DNA from: Aeromicrobium sp. Sec7.5
Lineage (GTDB): Bacteria > Actinomycetota > Actinomycetes > Propionibacteriales > Nocardioidaceae
DNA: 64,000 nt
Direction of reading: 5' to 3'
Assembly: GCF_036867135.1 (NCBI RefSeq)
Contig: NZ_JBAJIJ010000001.1
Location: 372,001-436,000 of the forward strand
Made by a program: the position numbers and the translations under genes. How positions within the stretch are numbered: position 1 is the first letter of the stretch; each line of letters begins with the position of its first letter. Below are positions 9,154 through 17,662 of the stretch, in pieces. The notes beneath the pieces were generated by a model. The model was not told the origin of the DNA. It ran no database searches and saw nothing but the letters and a program-made list of their open reading frames with translations.

Positions 9154-10269
9154 TCAGGCGGGCTCGAGCCCGACGCGGAGGATCCGGTCGTCCCCGCCCC
9201 TGGCGTCACCGCGCCCGTCGGTGTTGTTGGTGAGGAACCACAGGTCGCCGTCGGGGGCGACCACGACGTCGCGCAGCCGGCCGTGCTCGCCGGTGAAGTA
9301 GTCGGTCGACGTGGTGGGGTCGGCGACCGGCACCGACCGCAGGACGGCTCCGCGCAGGTTGGCGATGAACACGGTGCCGTCGGCGACCGCGATGCCGCTC
9401 GGGCTCGCGATGTCGGGCTCCCACTGCTGCACGGGGTCCACGAAGCGGTCGTCGCCGGCGATGCCCTCCGCCGCGGGCCAGCCGTAGTTCGACCCGGCCG
9501 TGACGATGTTGAGCTCGTCCCACCGGTCCTGCCCGAACTCCGCGGCGAACATCGTGCCGTCAGAGGCCCAGGCGATGCCCTGCGGGTTGCGGTGGCCGAG
9601 GCTGTAGACGAGCGACCCGGGGAACGGGTTGTCGTCCGGGGCGGCGCCGTCGGGCGTCAGGCGGAGGATCTTGCCGGCGAGGCTCTCGAGGTCCTGCGCG
9701 GCCGGACGGTCGTTCGCGTCACCGGTCGCGACGTAGAGCATGCCGTCCGGACCGAAGGCGATCCGGCCGCCGTCGTGGTTGCTCGCCGCGGGGACGCCCT
9801 CGAGGATCGTCTCGACCGGCCCGAGCCCGTACGAGCCGGGATCCCCGGTCAGCTCGAACCGTTGCACCCGGTTGCCGTCGTCGGCGGTGGAGTAGGCGTA
9901 CAGGCGGTCCTGGTCGTCGACCGCCAGGCCCAGGAGGCCGGACTCGCCCTGGTGCACGACGCCGTCGACCGTGCCGACGAGCCGCGTCGATCCGTCGTCG
10001 GTCAGCTCCCAGACGTCCCCGTCGTCGCGGTTGCTGATGAGCGCGGTCTCGCCGACGAACGCGATCGACCACGGCGCGGCGAGGTCGGTGGTGACGTCCG
10101 CGGGTGAGCCGGCCGGAACCACGGCCGTGCCCCCGTCGGCCGGCGACTCCGGAGCGCTCGAGGTGGGCCCGGGGTCGGACTCGCCGGACGCGCACCCTGC
10201 CGCGACGAGCGCGAGCGCCGGGAGCAGCGTCAGGAGCCGGGATCCGCGGACGGTGGAGCTGGTGACCAT
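9154..10269 (-). CDS. PQQ-dependent sugar dehydrogenase-like lipoprotein
   Basis: A 371-residue secreted beta-propeller of the glucose/sorbosone dehydrogenase family. It starts with a lipoprotein signal peptide whose lipobox LVAAGC puts the lipidated Cys at 26, followed by a Ser/Pro/Gly linker. Family landmarks follow in order: ISNRDDGDVWEL, GLLGLAVD, HDGGRIAFGPDGMLYVATGD, GHRNPQGIAW, AEFGQDRWDELN and GSNYGWP. Homologues oxidise aldose sugars outside the cell with PQQ, though many actinobacterial copies are uncharacterised. No pqq synthesis genes are visible here. Confidence 0.87.
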   Translation of the reverse strand: MVTSSTVRGSRLLTLLPALALVAAGCASGESDPGPTSSAPESPADGGTAVVPAGSPADVTTDLAAPWSIAFVGETALISNRDDGDVWELTDDGSTRLVGTVDGVVHQGESGLLGLAVDDQDRLYAYSTADDGNRVQRFELTGDPGSYGLGPVETILEGVPAASNHDGGRIAFGPDGMLYVATGDANDRPAAQDLESLAGKILRLTPDGAAPDDNPFPGSLVYSLGHRNPQGIAWASDGTMFAAEFGQDRWDELNIVTAGSNYGWPAAEGIAGDDRFVDPVQQWEPDIASPSGIAVADGTVFIANLRGAVLRSVPVADPTTSTDYFTGEHGRLRDVVVAPDGDLWFLTNNTDGRGDARGGDDRILRVGLEPA

Positions 10270-10324
10270 GCCCCGACGCTACGTCGCCCCCGGTCGTGCC
10301 GCTGGCCAGCGACGTCCGGAACGG

Positions 10325-11167
10325 TCAGGCGTCGGGGCGACGCTCCACCAGGAGGTTCTGCGTGACCCGACCCAGCGGACCGTCCGGTCCGTGCAGCACG
10401 GCGTCGGCCATGCCCACGCCGTCCGCCCCGATCGAGGTCTCGGCCGCCATGCCGAACCAGGGACCGACGGGCTCGTCGTGCACCTGCAGGGTCAGGTCGG
10501 TGTTGAGGAACGAGAAGCGCGCGGCGTCGAGCCGCGCGCCGAGACCGTTCGCGGCGTCCGCGATCGCGATCAGCTGGCAGAGGCCCGAGGTCTCCTCGCC
10601 CGCGACGAGCGCCACGGCCAGGTTGACCCACGCGGTCGAGGCCTCGCCCGGCTCGGTCCCGAGGTGGATCGCGTCCCACGTGGCGGCCGCGACGAAGCCG
10701 CCGGGGTACCAGGTGTCCGGGATCGGGAACGCCGACAGTCCGCCGACGTCGTCGGCCCGCGGGGGCAGGGGCGCGCTCGCGTGGCGCACGACGTCGCCCG
10801 TCGGCTGGGTCGCGAGCCGCCAGGCCGTGGCGCGGGCGGCGGGGCGCCACGATCCATCGGCCGCCTTCGCCTCGAGCGTCGCGGCGAGCTGCTCGACGCG
10901 TCGGCCGGGTCGCAGGATGCGCGCGCCCACCCGCACGTCGGTGACGGGCAGCGGTCCGAGGATGTCGACGCAGACCCGCGTGATCCGGGTCCGCTCGCGC
11001 GGCTCCAGCCGCTCCATCGCCCTGACCAACAACCCCGCGATCGGACCGCCGTGCTGCAGGTCGGCACCCCACGGGCTCGCGGTGTGGTGGCTCGAGGCGA
11101 AGGTCTCGAGCACCTCCCCGTCGGCCGTGGTGGTCACGTCGGTCCGTCGGTAGAACGCGTCCGTCAT
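10325..11167 (-). CDS. Thioesterase family protein (double hotdog, TesB-like)
   Basis: A 280-residue protein with two hotdog-like halves. HGGPIAGLLVRAMER at about residues 39-53 is the usual first-hotdog signature, and a C-terminal half has the DLTLQVHDEPVGPWFGM pattern of acyl-CoA thioesterase II relatives. It probably hydrolyses acyl-CoA thioesters. Its place beside an enoyl-CoA hydratase/hydrolase gene, which is divergent with about 60 bp between starts, supports a role in acyl-CoA turnover. Substrate unknown. Confidence 0.78.
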   Translation of the reverse strand: MTDAFYRRTDVTTTADGEVLETFASSHHTASPWGADLQHGGPIAGLLVRAMERLEPRERTRITRVCVDILGPLPVTDVRVGARILRPGRRVEQLAATLEAKAADGSWRPAARATAWRLATQPTGDVVRHASAPLPPRADDVGGLSAFPIPDTWYPGGFVAAATWDAIHLGTEPGEASTAWVNLAVALVAGEETSGLCQLIAIADAANGLGARLDAARFSFLNTDLTLQVHDEPVGPWFGMAAETSIGADGVGMADAVLHGPDGPLGRVTQNLLVERRPDA

Positions 11168-11226
11168 GGGCCCGATCCTCCCAGCGGGCCGACGGGCGGA
11201 CGGACGGGGGCTGACAGGATGCAGGG

Positions 11227-12294
11227 ATGGACACCGCCGACGGATCGACCGCCAGCACGACCACGACGACCGGGGTCGAGGCGACCCTCGACGGATCGGT
11301 CGGACGGATCGCCCTCGACCGACCGCGGTCGCTCAACGCGCTGACGCTGCCGATGGTCGAGCAGCTGGAGCAGGTGCTGCTGGCCTGGGCCGACGAGCCG
11401 TTGCGCGCGATCACGATCGCCAGCACGAGCGAGCGCGCGTTCTGCGCGGGCGGGGACATCCGCCAGGTCCGGCAGAACACCCTCGACGGCCAGAGTGCGG
11501 CGAGCCGGCAGTTCTTCGCGACGGAGTACCGCGTCAACCACCTGCTGGCCGCCTCGGCCGCGCCGGTCGTCGCGTTCGTCGACGGGGTCTGCATGGGCGG
11601 GGGGCTCGGCCTGTCGGTGCACGGCGCCTTCCGCGTCGTCGGGGACGCCGCGGTCCTGGCGATGCCGGAGACCTCGATCGGCTTCTTCCCCGACGTCGGT
11701 GCCACGCACTTCCTGCCGCGCTTGCCCGGCGAGATCGGGACCTTCCTGGGGCTCACCGGTGCTCGCGCGTCCGCGGCCGACGCCCTGGGCGTCGGCCTGG
11801 CGACGCACCACGTCGCGTCCGCCGATCTCGGCGCGCTCGCCGAGCGCCTGGTCGCCGACGACAGTCCGGTCGAGCAGGTGCTGGCCGAGGCGGCGACTCC
11901 GGCGGGCGAGTCGACCCTCGTGGCCCGTCGCGCGGAGATCGACCGGACCTTCGACGCCGACTCGGTCGACGCGATCCTCGCGGCGCTTCAGGCCGAGGGA
12001 ACCGCGTGGGCCGACGAGACGATCGGTGCGCTGGAGTCGGCCTCGCGGCAGAGTCTTGACCTGACCCTCGACCTGCTGCGCCGTGGGGCCGACCTGTCGC
12101 TGCGCGCCTGCCTCGACCTGGAGCTGCGCGCCGCCGCCGGGGTGACGCAGACGCCGGACTTTGTCGAGGGCGTGCGCGCCGTGCTGGTCGACAAGGACCG
12201 CACGCCGCACTGGGGTGCCTCGCGCTTCCGCGGGATCACGGCCGAGGGCGACGTCGAGTGGACCGCGGGAAACGGGCGGAGCCCCGCCCCTTGA
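11227..12294 (+). CDS. 3-hydroxyisobutyryl-CoA hydrolase (enoyl-CoA hydratase fold)
   Basis: A 355-residue crotonase-fold protein of the ECH_2 type. It is longer than a plain hydratase (about 260) and matches HIBYL-CoA hydrolase, which releases 3-hydroxyisobutyrate in valine breakdown. Seen motifs are the oxyanion-hole strands FCAGGDIRQV and GVCMGGGLGLSVHG and the typical block MPETSIGFFPDVGATHFL. A C-terminal helical extension includes DFVEGVRAVLVDKDRTPHW. It could alternatively be annotated simply as enoyl-CoA hydratase/isomerase. A repeat cluster follows the stop at once. Confidence 0.85.
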   Translation: MDTADGSTASTTTTTGVEATLDGSVGRIALDRPRSLNALTLPMVEQLEQVLLAWADEPLRAITIASTSERAFCAGGDIRQVRQNTLDGQSAASRQFFATEYRVNHLLAASAAPVVAFVDGVCMGGGLGLSVHGAFRVVGDAAVLAMPETSIGFFPDVGATHFLPRLPGEIGTFLGLTGARASAADALGVGLATHHVASADLGALAERLVADDSPVEQVLAEAATPAGESTLVARRAEIDRTFDADSVDAILAALQAEGTAWADETIGALESASRQSLDLTLDLLRRGADLSLRACLDLELRAAAGVTQTPDFVEGVRAVLVDKDRTPHWGASRFRGITAEGDVEWTAGNGRSPAP

Positions 12295-12664
12295 GGTGCG
12301 GCGCGCCGCTCGTTCCTCGCGGCTTCACCGGTTCGTTCCTCACCGGTGCCGGGCTTCGCCCGGGCGCCTGCCTCGCCTTCGGCTCGGCCCGTGGAGCCTC
12401 GAAAGGGGTGCCTCAGCCCGGATCGTTGCTGAGGTTTCGAGGCTCGCGCCGCAGGCGGCACTCGCACCTCAACCACCGGTGGTTCCGTCCGCCCGTCGAG
12501 GTGTGAGTGAGGAACGAACGAGCCGGTGCCGGGCTGCGCCCGGGCGCCTGCCTCGCCTTCGGCTCGGCCCGTGGAACCTCGAAAGGGGTGCCTCAGCCCG
12601 GATCGTGACCGAGGTTTCGAGGCTCGCGCCGCAGGCAGCACTCGCACCTCAACCACCGGTGGTG
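12289..12664. repeat. Two long dispersed hairpin repeats
   Basis: The 396 bp gap between the hydrolase and arfB is filled by two direct copies of about 190 bp. Each contains GCCGGGCTTCGCCCGGGCGCC, CTCGAAAGGGGTGCCTCAGC and GAGGTTTCGAGGCTCGCGCC, ending GCACCTCAACCACCGG. They share arms with the 6.9 kb and 17.9 kb units but have a longer inner segment. No reading frame here looks like a gene. Confidence 0.82.
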
Positions 12665-12690
12665 TAGGCGAAGCCCCCGGTCTGACGGGC

Positions 12691-13110
12691 TCAGTCCCAG
12701 CCGCCTCCACGACCGCGCTTGAGGTCGCCCCGACGCTTCTTGGCGTCGAGGCGACGCACCTGCGATCCGCGCGAGGGCTTGGTGGCGCGCCGCGGACGGG
12801 GCGGCACGATCGCCCGCGCGACGAGCTGCTCCAGCCGGACCCGCGCCGCGTCACGGTTGCGCAGCTGCGACCGGTACTGCGACGAGACCACCGTGAGGCG
12901 CCCGTCGACGAGACGGCCCCGCAGGGCGGTCAGGGCGCGCTCGCGCTGCTCCGGGGTCAGGGCCTGCGTCGACGCGAGCGACCAGATCAGCTCGACCCGC
13001 GTGTCGCTCGTGTTGACGTGCTGGCCGCCCGGCCCTCCTGAGCGGCTGAAGCGCCACGAGATCTCCGCCTCGGGGATCGTCACCCGGGGCTCGCGGGGCG
13101 CGTGACTCAC
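12691..13110 (-). CDS. arfB: Peptidyl-tRNA hydrolase ArfB (ribosome rescue)
   Basis: A 139-residue release-factor-like protein that frees ribosomes stalled on truncated mRNA by hydrolysing the peptidyl-tRNA. The catalytic loop RSGGPGGQHVNTSDTRVEL contains the GGQ motif. The basic C-terminal tail (RRLDAKKRRGDLKRGRGGGW) is the part that enters the empty mRNA channel. It lacks the codon-reading domains of RF1/RF2, and its length matches ArfB/YaeJ. The GTG at 13110 is preferred because GGAAGG lies seven bases upstream; an in-frame ATG at 13137 has no such site. Confidence 0.92.
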   Translation of the reverse strand: MSHAPREPRVTIPEAEISWRFSRSGGPGGQHVNTSDTRVELIWSLASTQALTPEQRERALTALRGRLVDGRLTVVSSQYRSQLRNRDAARVRLEQLVARAIVPPRPRRATKPSRGSQVRRLDAKKRRGDLKRGRGGGWD

Positions 13111-13168
13111 GACGGGACCTTCCGGGCAGACCTGCATACCGCGTGACGGGGGGCGTCACGGTGGGAGG

Positions 13169-13597
13169 TCAGCCTTGCACGTACGAGCTCAGCTGGTCAC
13201 GTTCGAACTCGAGGGCGTCCATGCGCTGCTTGACCGCGTCACCGACGCTGAGCAGCCCCACGAGCTCGCCACCCTCGACGACCGGCACGTGGCGGACGCG
13301 GCGCCGCGTCATGAGCGTCATCAGGGCGTCGGCCGAGTCGTCGAGCCCGCACGTGACGACCTCGGTGACCATGATCGCGTCGACCGTGGCGCTCCCGGGG
13401 TCGTCGACACCGCGCAGCTTGCGCACGACGTCCCGCTCCGACACGATCCCGACGACGTGGGTCCCGTCGGTGCTCACGACCAACGCCCCGACGTCGTGCT
13501 CCGCGAGCCGGTCGAGGAGCACGGCGACCGTGGCACCGGGCTCGATGGTGTGGACCGCCCGAGATCCCTTGCTGGTCAGGACGTCCTTGACGCGCAT
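13169..13597 (-). CDS. CBS-domain pair protein
   Basis: A 142-residue protein made of two tandem CBS motifs, at about 8-62 (VGIVSERDVVRKL) and 72-125 (RHVPVVEGGELVGLLSVGDAV). These pairs bind adenine nucleotides and act as small energy or redox sensors. There is no attached enzyme domain. The start MRVKDVL at 13597 is preceded by AGGAGG with a ten-base spacer. The same architecture is common in actinobacterial stress regulons, but the partner cannot be named. Confidence 0.88.
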   Translation of the reverse strand: MRVKDVLTSKGSRAVHTIEPGATVAVLLDRLAEHDVGALVVSTDGTHVVGIVSERDVVRKLRGVDDPGSATVDAIMVTEVVTCGLDDSADALMTLMTRRRVRHVPVVEGGELVGLLSVGDAVKQRMDALEFERDQLSSYVQG

Positions 13598-13715
13598 CAG
13601 ACATCGGCCTCCTGGGTCGTGTCCCTCGAGTGTGAGCCACATCACAGCAGAGGGCAAGGGTGCGTCGTGGACGTCGGGGCGGACCGCACGGCTGGACCGT
13701 GGCTACGATCGGCGG

Positions 13716-14168
13716 GTGGACGACGCTCGGCCTGACCCGCTCGCGCTGGAGGAACAGGTGTGCTTCGGGCTCGCCGTCGCCTCCCGCAGCGTCGTGGCCG
13801 CGTACGGCGCCGTCCTCGCGCCCCTCGGTCTGACCCATCCGCAGTACCTCGTGATGCTCGCGCTGTGGCAGCACGAGCGGGCGAGCGTCACCGAGCTGGC
13901 CCGTCTCCTGCACCTCGAGCCCGGCACCGTCTCGCCCTTGGTGCGCCGCCTCGAGCAGGCCGGTCTCGTCGAGCGCGCGCGCTCCGCCCACGACCAGCGG
14001 GCGCTGGAGGTGTCGCTGACGCCGCGCGGCGTGGCGCTGCGGCACGAGGCGCTGGCGGTGCCCGAGCAGATGCTCGCCCGGCTCGGGATGTCGGTCGACG
14101 AGCTCACTCGGGCCAACGACCTGCTGAGCGCGATCATCGTGGCTGCCGAGGCCGCCGCCGAGAGCTGA
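13716..14168 (+). CDS. MarR-family regulator, OhrR-like
   Basis: A 150-residue winged-helix MarR protein. The N-terminal LEEQVCFGLAVASRSVVAAY, followed by LGLTHPQYLVMLALW, closely follows OhrR, the organic hydroperoxide sensor. Its reactive cysteine sits at the same place (Cys16 here). Helix-turn-helix: VTELARLLHLEPGTVSPLVRRLEQAGL. No ohr peroxidase gene is adjacent, so the target is unknown. The GTG at 13716 gives the family N-terminus. OhrR identity is inferred from the Cys motif. Confidence 0.8.
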   Translation: MDDARPDPLALEEQVCFGLAVASRSVVAAYGAVLAPLGLTHPQYLVMLALWQHERASVTELARLLHLEPGTVSPLVRRLEQAGLVERARSAHDQRALEVSLTPRGVALRHEALAVPEQMLARLGMSVDELTRANDLLSAIIVAAEAAAES

Positions 14169-14208
14169 GCAGCACGCAGCACGCGGTGCTCCGGCGACCG
14201 GCTGGGGC

Positions 14209-14526
14209 CTAGCCCCAGATCCACCAGGCGGCGATGAGCGGCACCGCCACCGGGACGAGCGCCCAGAGCGGCGTCATGGGCCGGCGGCCCAGGATGAGCC
14301 GGGTCACGGCGATGGCGACCGTGGTGACGAACACCGTCACGATCAGCAGGATCACGGCGTCGCTGGTGCGGCCCTGGCCCTCGACGTGGTGCGCGACGAG
14401 CGGGAGGGCCACGACGCCGTGACCGACCACGGTCAGGAACCCCAGCGCGGCCACGCGACGACGGACCCGGTTGAGGGCCGCCAGCTCGCGCGCGTACTCG
14501 GGGGCGGACAGCGACTCGGAGGACAC
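14209..14526 (-). CDS. Small integral membrane protein, unknown function
   Basis: A 105-residue protein with about three hydrophobic helices (residues about 26-50, 57-80 and 87-104), each bounded by Arg-rich turns, and ending WWIWG. I do not recognise a named family. It converges with the OhrR-like gene and starts divergently from the small-protein/SDR operon. The start is probably GTG at 14526; an out-of-frame ATG overlaps it. Confidence 0.62.
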   Translation of the reverse strand: MSSESLSAPEYARELAALNRVRRRVAALGFLTVVGHGVVALPLVAHHVEGQGRTSDAVILLIVTVFVTTVAIAVTRLILGRRPMTPLWALVPVAVPLIAAWWIWG

Positions 14527-14667
14527 ATGCTGAGTGTACTCAGGATTGGAAGGCTCAGCACCGAGATGCTCGTCACCAGGGTCCGGCCGGCCGCCGCACC
14601 ACGCATGGACCCGATTCGGTGGGGTACGCCTGGGGTGAAGCCCACCGTCGATCCTCGAGGAGTCACC

Positions 14668-14793
14668 GTGACGACCACGCCCGATCCTGTCGGCAACCCC
14701 GCCCCCACCGATCCCGACGACGTGCCCGAGGTCCCCACGCCGGGCGTGCCCGCCGGTCCGCAGACCACCGATCCGGAGGCGCCCCATGAGTGA
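14668..14793 (+). CDS. Short Pro/Asp-rich leader protein, coupled to SDR
   Basis: A 41-residue reading frame starting with GTG after GAGGAG. It is mostly Pro, Asp, Thr and Gly with no predicted fold. Its end overlaps the ATG of the SDR gene (ATG at 14786, TGA at 14791), so translation of the two is coupled. A GGGTAC box lies about 40 bp upstream. It may be a disordered small protein or a translational leader. Confidence 0.55.
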   Translation: MTTTPDPVGNPAPTDPDDVPEVPTPGVPAGPQTTDPEAPHE

Positions 14794-15643
14794 CGGGTTC
14801 CCGGCCCAGCAGCAGGACCCGCCCGGCCTGACCGGACCCATGCGTCCGCAGCCCGACCACGGCGAGGAGTCCTACGTCGGCGCCGGTCGCCTCGAGGGCC
14901 GCAAGGCGCTGGTCACCGGCGGCGACTCCGGCATCGGTCGCGCGGTCGTGCTGGCGTTCGCCCGGGAGGGCGCTGACGTGGCCTTCACCTACCAGGACGG
15001 CGAGCGCGAGGACGCCGACGCGACGGTCGAGGTCGCCGCTGCCGCCGGGCGCACGGTCATCGCGCTCGAGACGGACCTGCGCCACCGCGACCAGTGCGAC
15101 ACCGTCGTGCGCGAGGCCGTGGACGGTCTCGGCGGGCTCGACGTCCTCGTCAACAACGCCGGCTTCCAGATGGCACGCGAGGAAGGGATCGAGGAGATCA
15201 CCGACGAGTCGCTCGACTCGACCTTCAAGACCAACCTGTACGCCGCGATCTGGCTCACCCGTGCGGCGGTGCCGTCGCTGCGGGAGCGGGGCGGCACGAT
15301 CATCAACAACACGTCGATCCAGGCCTACGAGCCCTCGACGTCGCTCATCGACTACGCCGCCACGAAGGCCGCGATCAACAACATGACGGTCAACCTCGCC
15401 GCCGAGCTCGGTCCGCAGGGCATCCGCGTCAACGCGGTGGCCCCGGGTCCGATCTGGACGCCGTTGCAGCCCGCGACCCAGCCGCCCGAGAAGCTCGAGC
15501 AGTTCGGCTCCGAGACCCCCATGGGCCGGGCCGGGCAGCCGGCCGAGGTCGCCCCGGCCTTCGTGTTCCTGGCCTCCGAGCAGACCGCGAGCTACGTCTC
15601 CGGCACGGTGCTCGGTGTCACGGGCGGCAAGCCCGTCTTCTGA
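14786..15643 (+). CDS. SDR-family oxidoreductase, general-stress type
   Basis: A 285-residue short-chain dehydrogenase. The nucleotide loop TGGDSGIGRA is at about 50, NNAG near 130, a catalytic Ser in NNTSIQAYEP and YAATKAA (Tyr/Lys pair) near 195. The long N-terminal leader (QQQDPPGLTGPMRPQPDHGE) and the C-terminal SYVSGTVLGVTGG mark the YdaD/YhxC branch, whose Bacillus members belong to the SigB general stress regulon. That agrees with the SigB-like sigma factor and promoters nearby. Substrate unknown. Confidence 0.9.
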   Translation: MSDGFPAQQQDPPGLTGPMRPQPDHGEESYVGAGRLEGRKALVTGGDSGIGRAVVLAFAREGADVAFTYQDGEREDADATVEVAAAAGRTVIALETDLRHRDQCDTVVREAVDGLGGLDVLVNNAGFQMAREEGIEEITDESLDSTFKTNLYAAIWLTRAAVPSLRERGGTIINNTSIQAYEPSTSLIDYAATKAAINNMTVNLAAELGPQGIRVNAVAPGPIWTPLQPATQPPEKLEQFGSETPMGRAGQPAEVAPAFVFLASEQTASYVSGTVLGVTGGKPVF

Positions 15644-15668
15644 CCGTTCCGACCTCCGAGGAGGAGAC

Positions 15669-16259
15669 ATGAAGGCTGTCCTGGTCAACTGCACGCTCAA
15701 GGCGTCGCCCGAGCCGTCGAACACGGGTGACCTGGCCGGAGTCGTGCTCGACGAGCTCCGCGACCGTGGCATCTCGGTCCAGGAGTTCCGGCTCGCCGAC
15801 CTCACGATCGACCACGGGGTCGTCACGCAGGGAGGCGACGGCGACGAGTGGCCCCGCGTGCACGACGCGATCGCCGACGCCGAGATCCTGGTGGTGGCCA
15901 CGCCGACGTGGGTGGGCCGGCCCTCGTCGTACGCCCAGCAGATGCTCGAGCGCCTCGACGCGATGATCTCCGAGACGCGGTCCGACGGCCAGCCGCTGGC
16001 CTACGGCAAGGTGGCCGGCGTGGTCGTGACGGGCAACGAGGACGGCGCCCACCACGTCATCAGCGAGATCAGCGGAGGCCTCGTGGACATCGGGTTCACG
16101 ATCCCGGGCCAGGCGTGGACCTACTGGAACCGGGGGCCCGGCCCGGGCCCGGAGTTCTCCGACACGTCGGAGGGCCACGAGTGGTCCGAGGACACCGGAC
16201 GCACGATGGCCCGACACCTGTCAGAGGTAGCGGGCGCGCTGAGCGGCCTGCGAGGCTGA
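15669..16259 (+). CDS. NAD(P)H-dependent flavodoxin-like oxidoreductase
   Basis: A 196-residue flavodoxin-fold protein (FMN_red type). It starts MKAVLVNCTLKASPEPSNT, the phosphate-binding loop, and has VVATPTWVGRPSSYAQQMLE in the FMN ring region. Its start lies 26 bp after the SDR stop, behind GAGGAG, so it belongs to the same operon. A redox or quinone-reducing role in stress defence is likely but not proven. Confidence 0.83.
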   Translation: MKAVLVNCTLKASPEPSNTGDLAGVVLDELRDRGISVQEFRLADLTIDHGVVTQGGDGDEWPRVHDAIADAEILVVATPTWVGRPSSYAQQMLERLDAMISETRSDGQPLAYGKVAGVVVTGNEDGAHHVISEISGGLVDIGFTIPGQAWTYWNRGPGPGPEFSDTSEGHEWSEDTGRTMARHLSEVAGALSGLRG

Positions 16260-16291
16260 GCGCTCGAGGATCGACGAAGGAGGAGAGGACC

Positions 16292-16639
16292 GTGGCGAGC
16301 ACGAATCCTGGAGCGCACGACCCGAGCGAGGTCGAGGAGATCAAGCGCCACCCCCCGGAGGGGATCCGTCCCGATGGCACGCGGGAGGACCCCCCGCCCG
16401 TCCCGCCGGCCAGGCGTCGACGGCTGGTGCGTCGCGTCACCCGGCGCTACCTCGTCGCGCTCGCCGTGGGCGCCCTCATGGTCGTCACGGCGGTCACGGG
16501 TCTGGCCATCGGCGGCGACGAGGAGGCCGGCCGCACGGTGATCTTCACCGGCATCGGCCTGATCGGCGCGGTCCTCGCCCTCGGGGCGACGGTCTGGCGC
16601 GGCAAGGTGGGCGACGACCTGGACGAGACCAAGCTCTGA
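16292..16639 (+). CDS. Small two-helix membrane protein, unknown
   Basis: A 115-residue protein. An acidic and Pro-rich first half (HPPEGIRPDGTREDPPPVPP) and an Arg cluster lead into two hydrophobic helices at about 51-70 and 80-98. A short acidic tail follows. The GTG start is supported by AAGGAGG and follows the flavodoxin gene by 32 bp, so it is probably the last gene of the SDR operon. I do not recognise the family. Confidence 0.65.
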   Translation: MASTNPGAHDPSEVEEIKRHPPEGIRPDGTREDPPPVPPARRRRLVRRVTRRYLVALAVGALMVVTAVTGLAIGGDEEAGRTVIFTGIGLIGAVLALGATVWRGKVGDDLDETKL

Positions 16640-16663
16640 GCCGGGCTGCGGCGCGGTCGCACG

Positions 16664-16688
16664 GTGTGCGACGGCGTGCACGGGGTAC
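16664..16688 (+). promoter_or_regulatory. SigB/SigF-type promoter candidate
   Basis: GTGT at 16664-16667, a 15-base spacer, then GGGTAC at 16683-16688. This is close to the GTTT-N14-16-GGGTAT consensus of stress sigma factors. It lies 35 bp before the GTG at 16724 of the iron-enzyme gene, and supports that start over an in-frame GTG at 16664. Confidence 0.45.
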
Positions 16689-16723
16689 TCCCCGGACATG
16701 CAGAACGTGACGCAAGGCTCGGC

Positions 16724-17662
16724 GTGCTGACGCCGAAGGCCCGGGGGCCGCTGTCCGCGGCGCTGCTCGACGCGCTCCACGGGACCGCGCGTCCGTCGTG
16801 GGACGAGCTCCTGCCCGGCGACGAGGACGATGTCCAGCTGAGTCTCTGGACCCTCTACGAGCTGAGCTTCCGCGGCTTCGACGACGTCGATGCCGCCCTG
16901 GAGTGGGACCCGCACCTGCTCGACCTGCGGGGGCGCCTGGAGCGCCCCCTGGAGGCGCGGTGGCGCGAGCGCGCCGCCGACGTCGAGGTCGGCGAGCCGT
17001 TCGCCGACGGCCTGATGCGGCTGATCGAGGCCGACGACGGGGCCTCGCTGGCAGCCGTCGTGCAGCGGGGAGCGACCCGCGAGCAGGTGCTCGAGCTGCT
17101 GCGCTGGCGCAGCGTCTACCACCTGAAGGAGGCCGACCCGACCTCCTTCACCCTGCCTCGCCTGCCGGTGCGGGCTCAGGCGGCCCTGGCCGCGCTTCAG
17201 TACGACGAGTACGGCGGCGGTGATCCGGCGCGGCTCCACCGACACCTGTTCGCCCGTGGCATGTCCGACGCGGGTCTGCGTCCTGACGAGGGCGCCTACG
17301 TCGACGATGCGCCAGCCATCGTGCTCGAGCAGAACAACGCCCTGTCGATGTTCGGCCTCCACCGGCGCCTCCGCGGCGCCTCCCTCGGTCACCTCGCCGC
17401 GTTCGAGGCCACCAGCTCGCTCCCGTCACGCAAGATGGCCGCCGGGATCCGACGGGTGGGCCTGCCCGAGACCGTGGCCGACTACTACGACGAGCACGTC
17501 GAGGCCGATGCCGTCCACGAGCAGCTCGCCGTCCGGATGATCTGCGGGACGCTCGTCGAGGACGAGCCGCAGACGCGGCCCGACGTGGTCCTCGGCGCCT
17601 TCACGTGTCTGGACCTCGAGAACCGGTTCGCCGAGTGGGCCCTGGACCGGTGGGCCGCATGA
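16724..17662 (+). CDS. Iron-containing redox enzyme family protein (haem-oxygenase-like fold)
   Basis: A 312-residue mostly helical protein that I place in the iron-containing redox/HDO-like family. These enzymes bind two metals in a haem-oxygenase fold. Support comes from the helical pattern, YHLKEADPTSF, an LQYDEYGGGDPARLHRHLF segment with candidate ligands, and VADYYDEHVEADAVHEQLA, where Glu/His residues recur at helical spacing. Its stop overlaps the ATG of a CDGSH protein (ATGA), a pairing often seen for this family. The GTG at 16724 is chosen because a promoter-like element covers the longer start. Reaction unknown. Confidence 0.72.
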   Translation: MLTPKARGPLSAALLDALHGTARPSWDELLPGDEDDVQLSLWTLYELSFRGFDDVDAALEWDPHLLDLRGRLERPLEARWRERAADVEVGEPFADGLMRLIEADDGASLAAVVQRGATREQVLELLRWRSVYHLKEADPTSFTLPRLPVRAQAALAALQYDEYGGGDPARLHRHLFARGMSDAGLRPDEGAYVDDAPAIVLEQNNALSMFGLHRRLRGASLGHLAAFEATSSLPSRKMAAGIRRVGLPETVADYYDEHVEADAVHEQLAVRMICGTLVEDEPQTRPDVVLGAFTCLDLENRFAEWALDRWAA

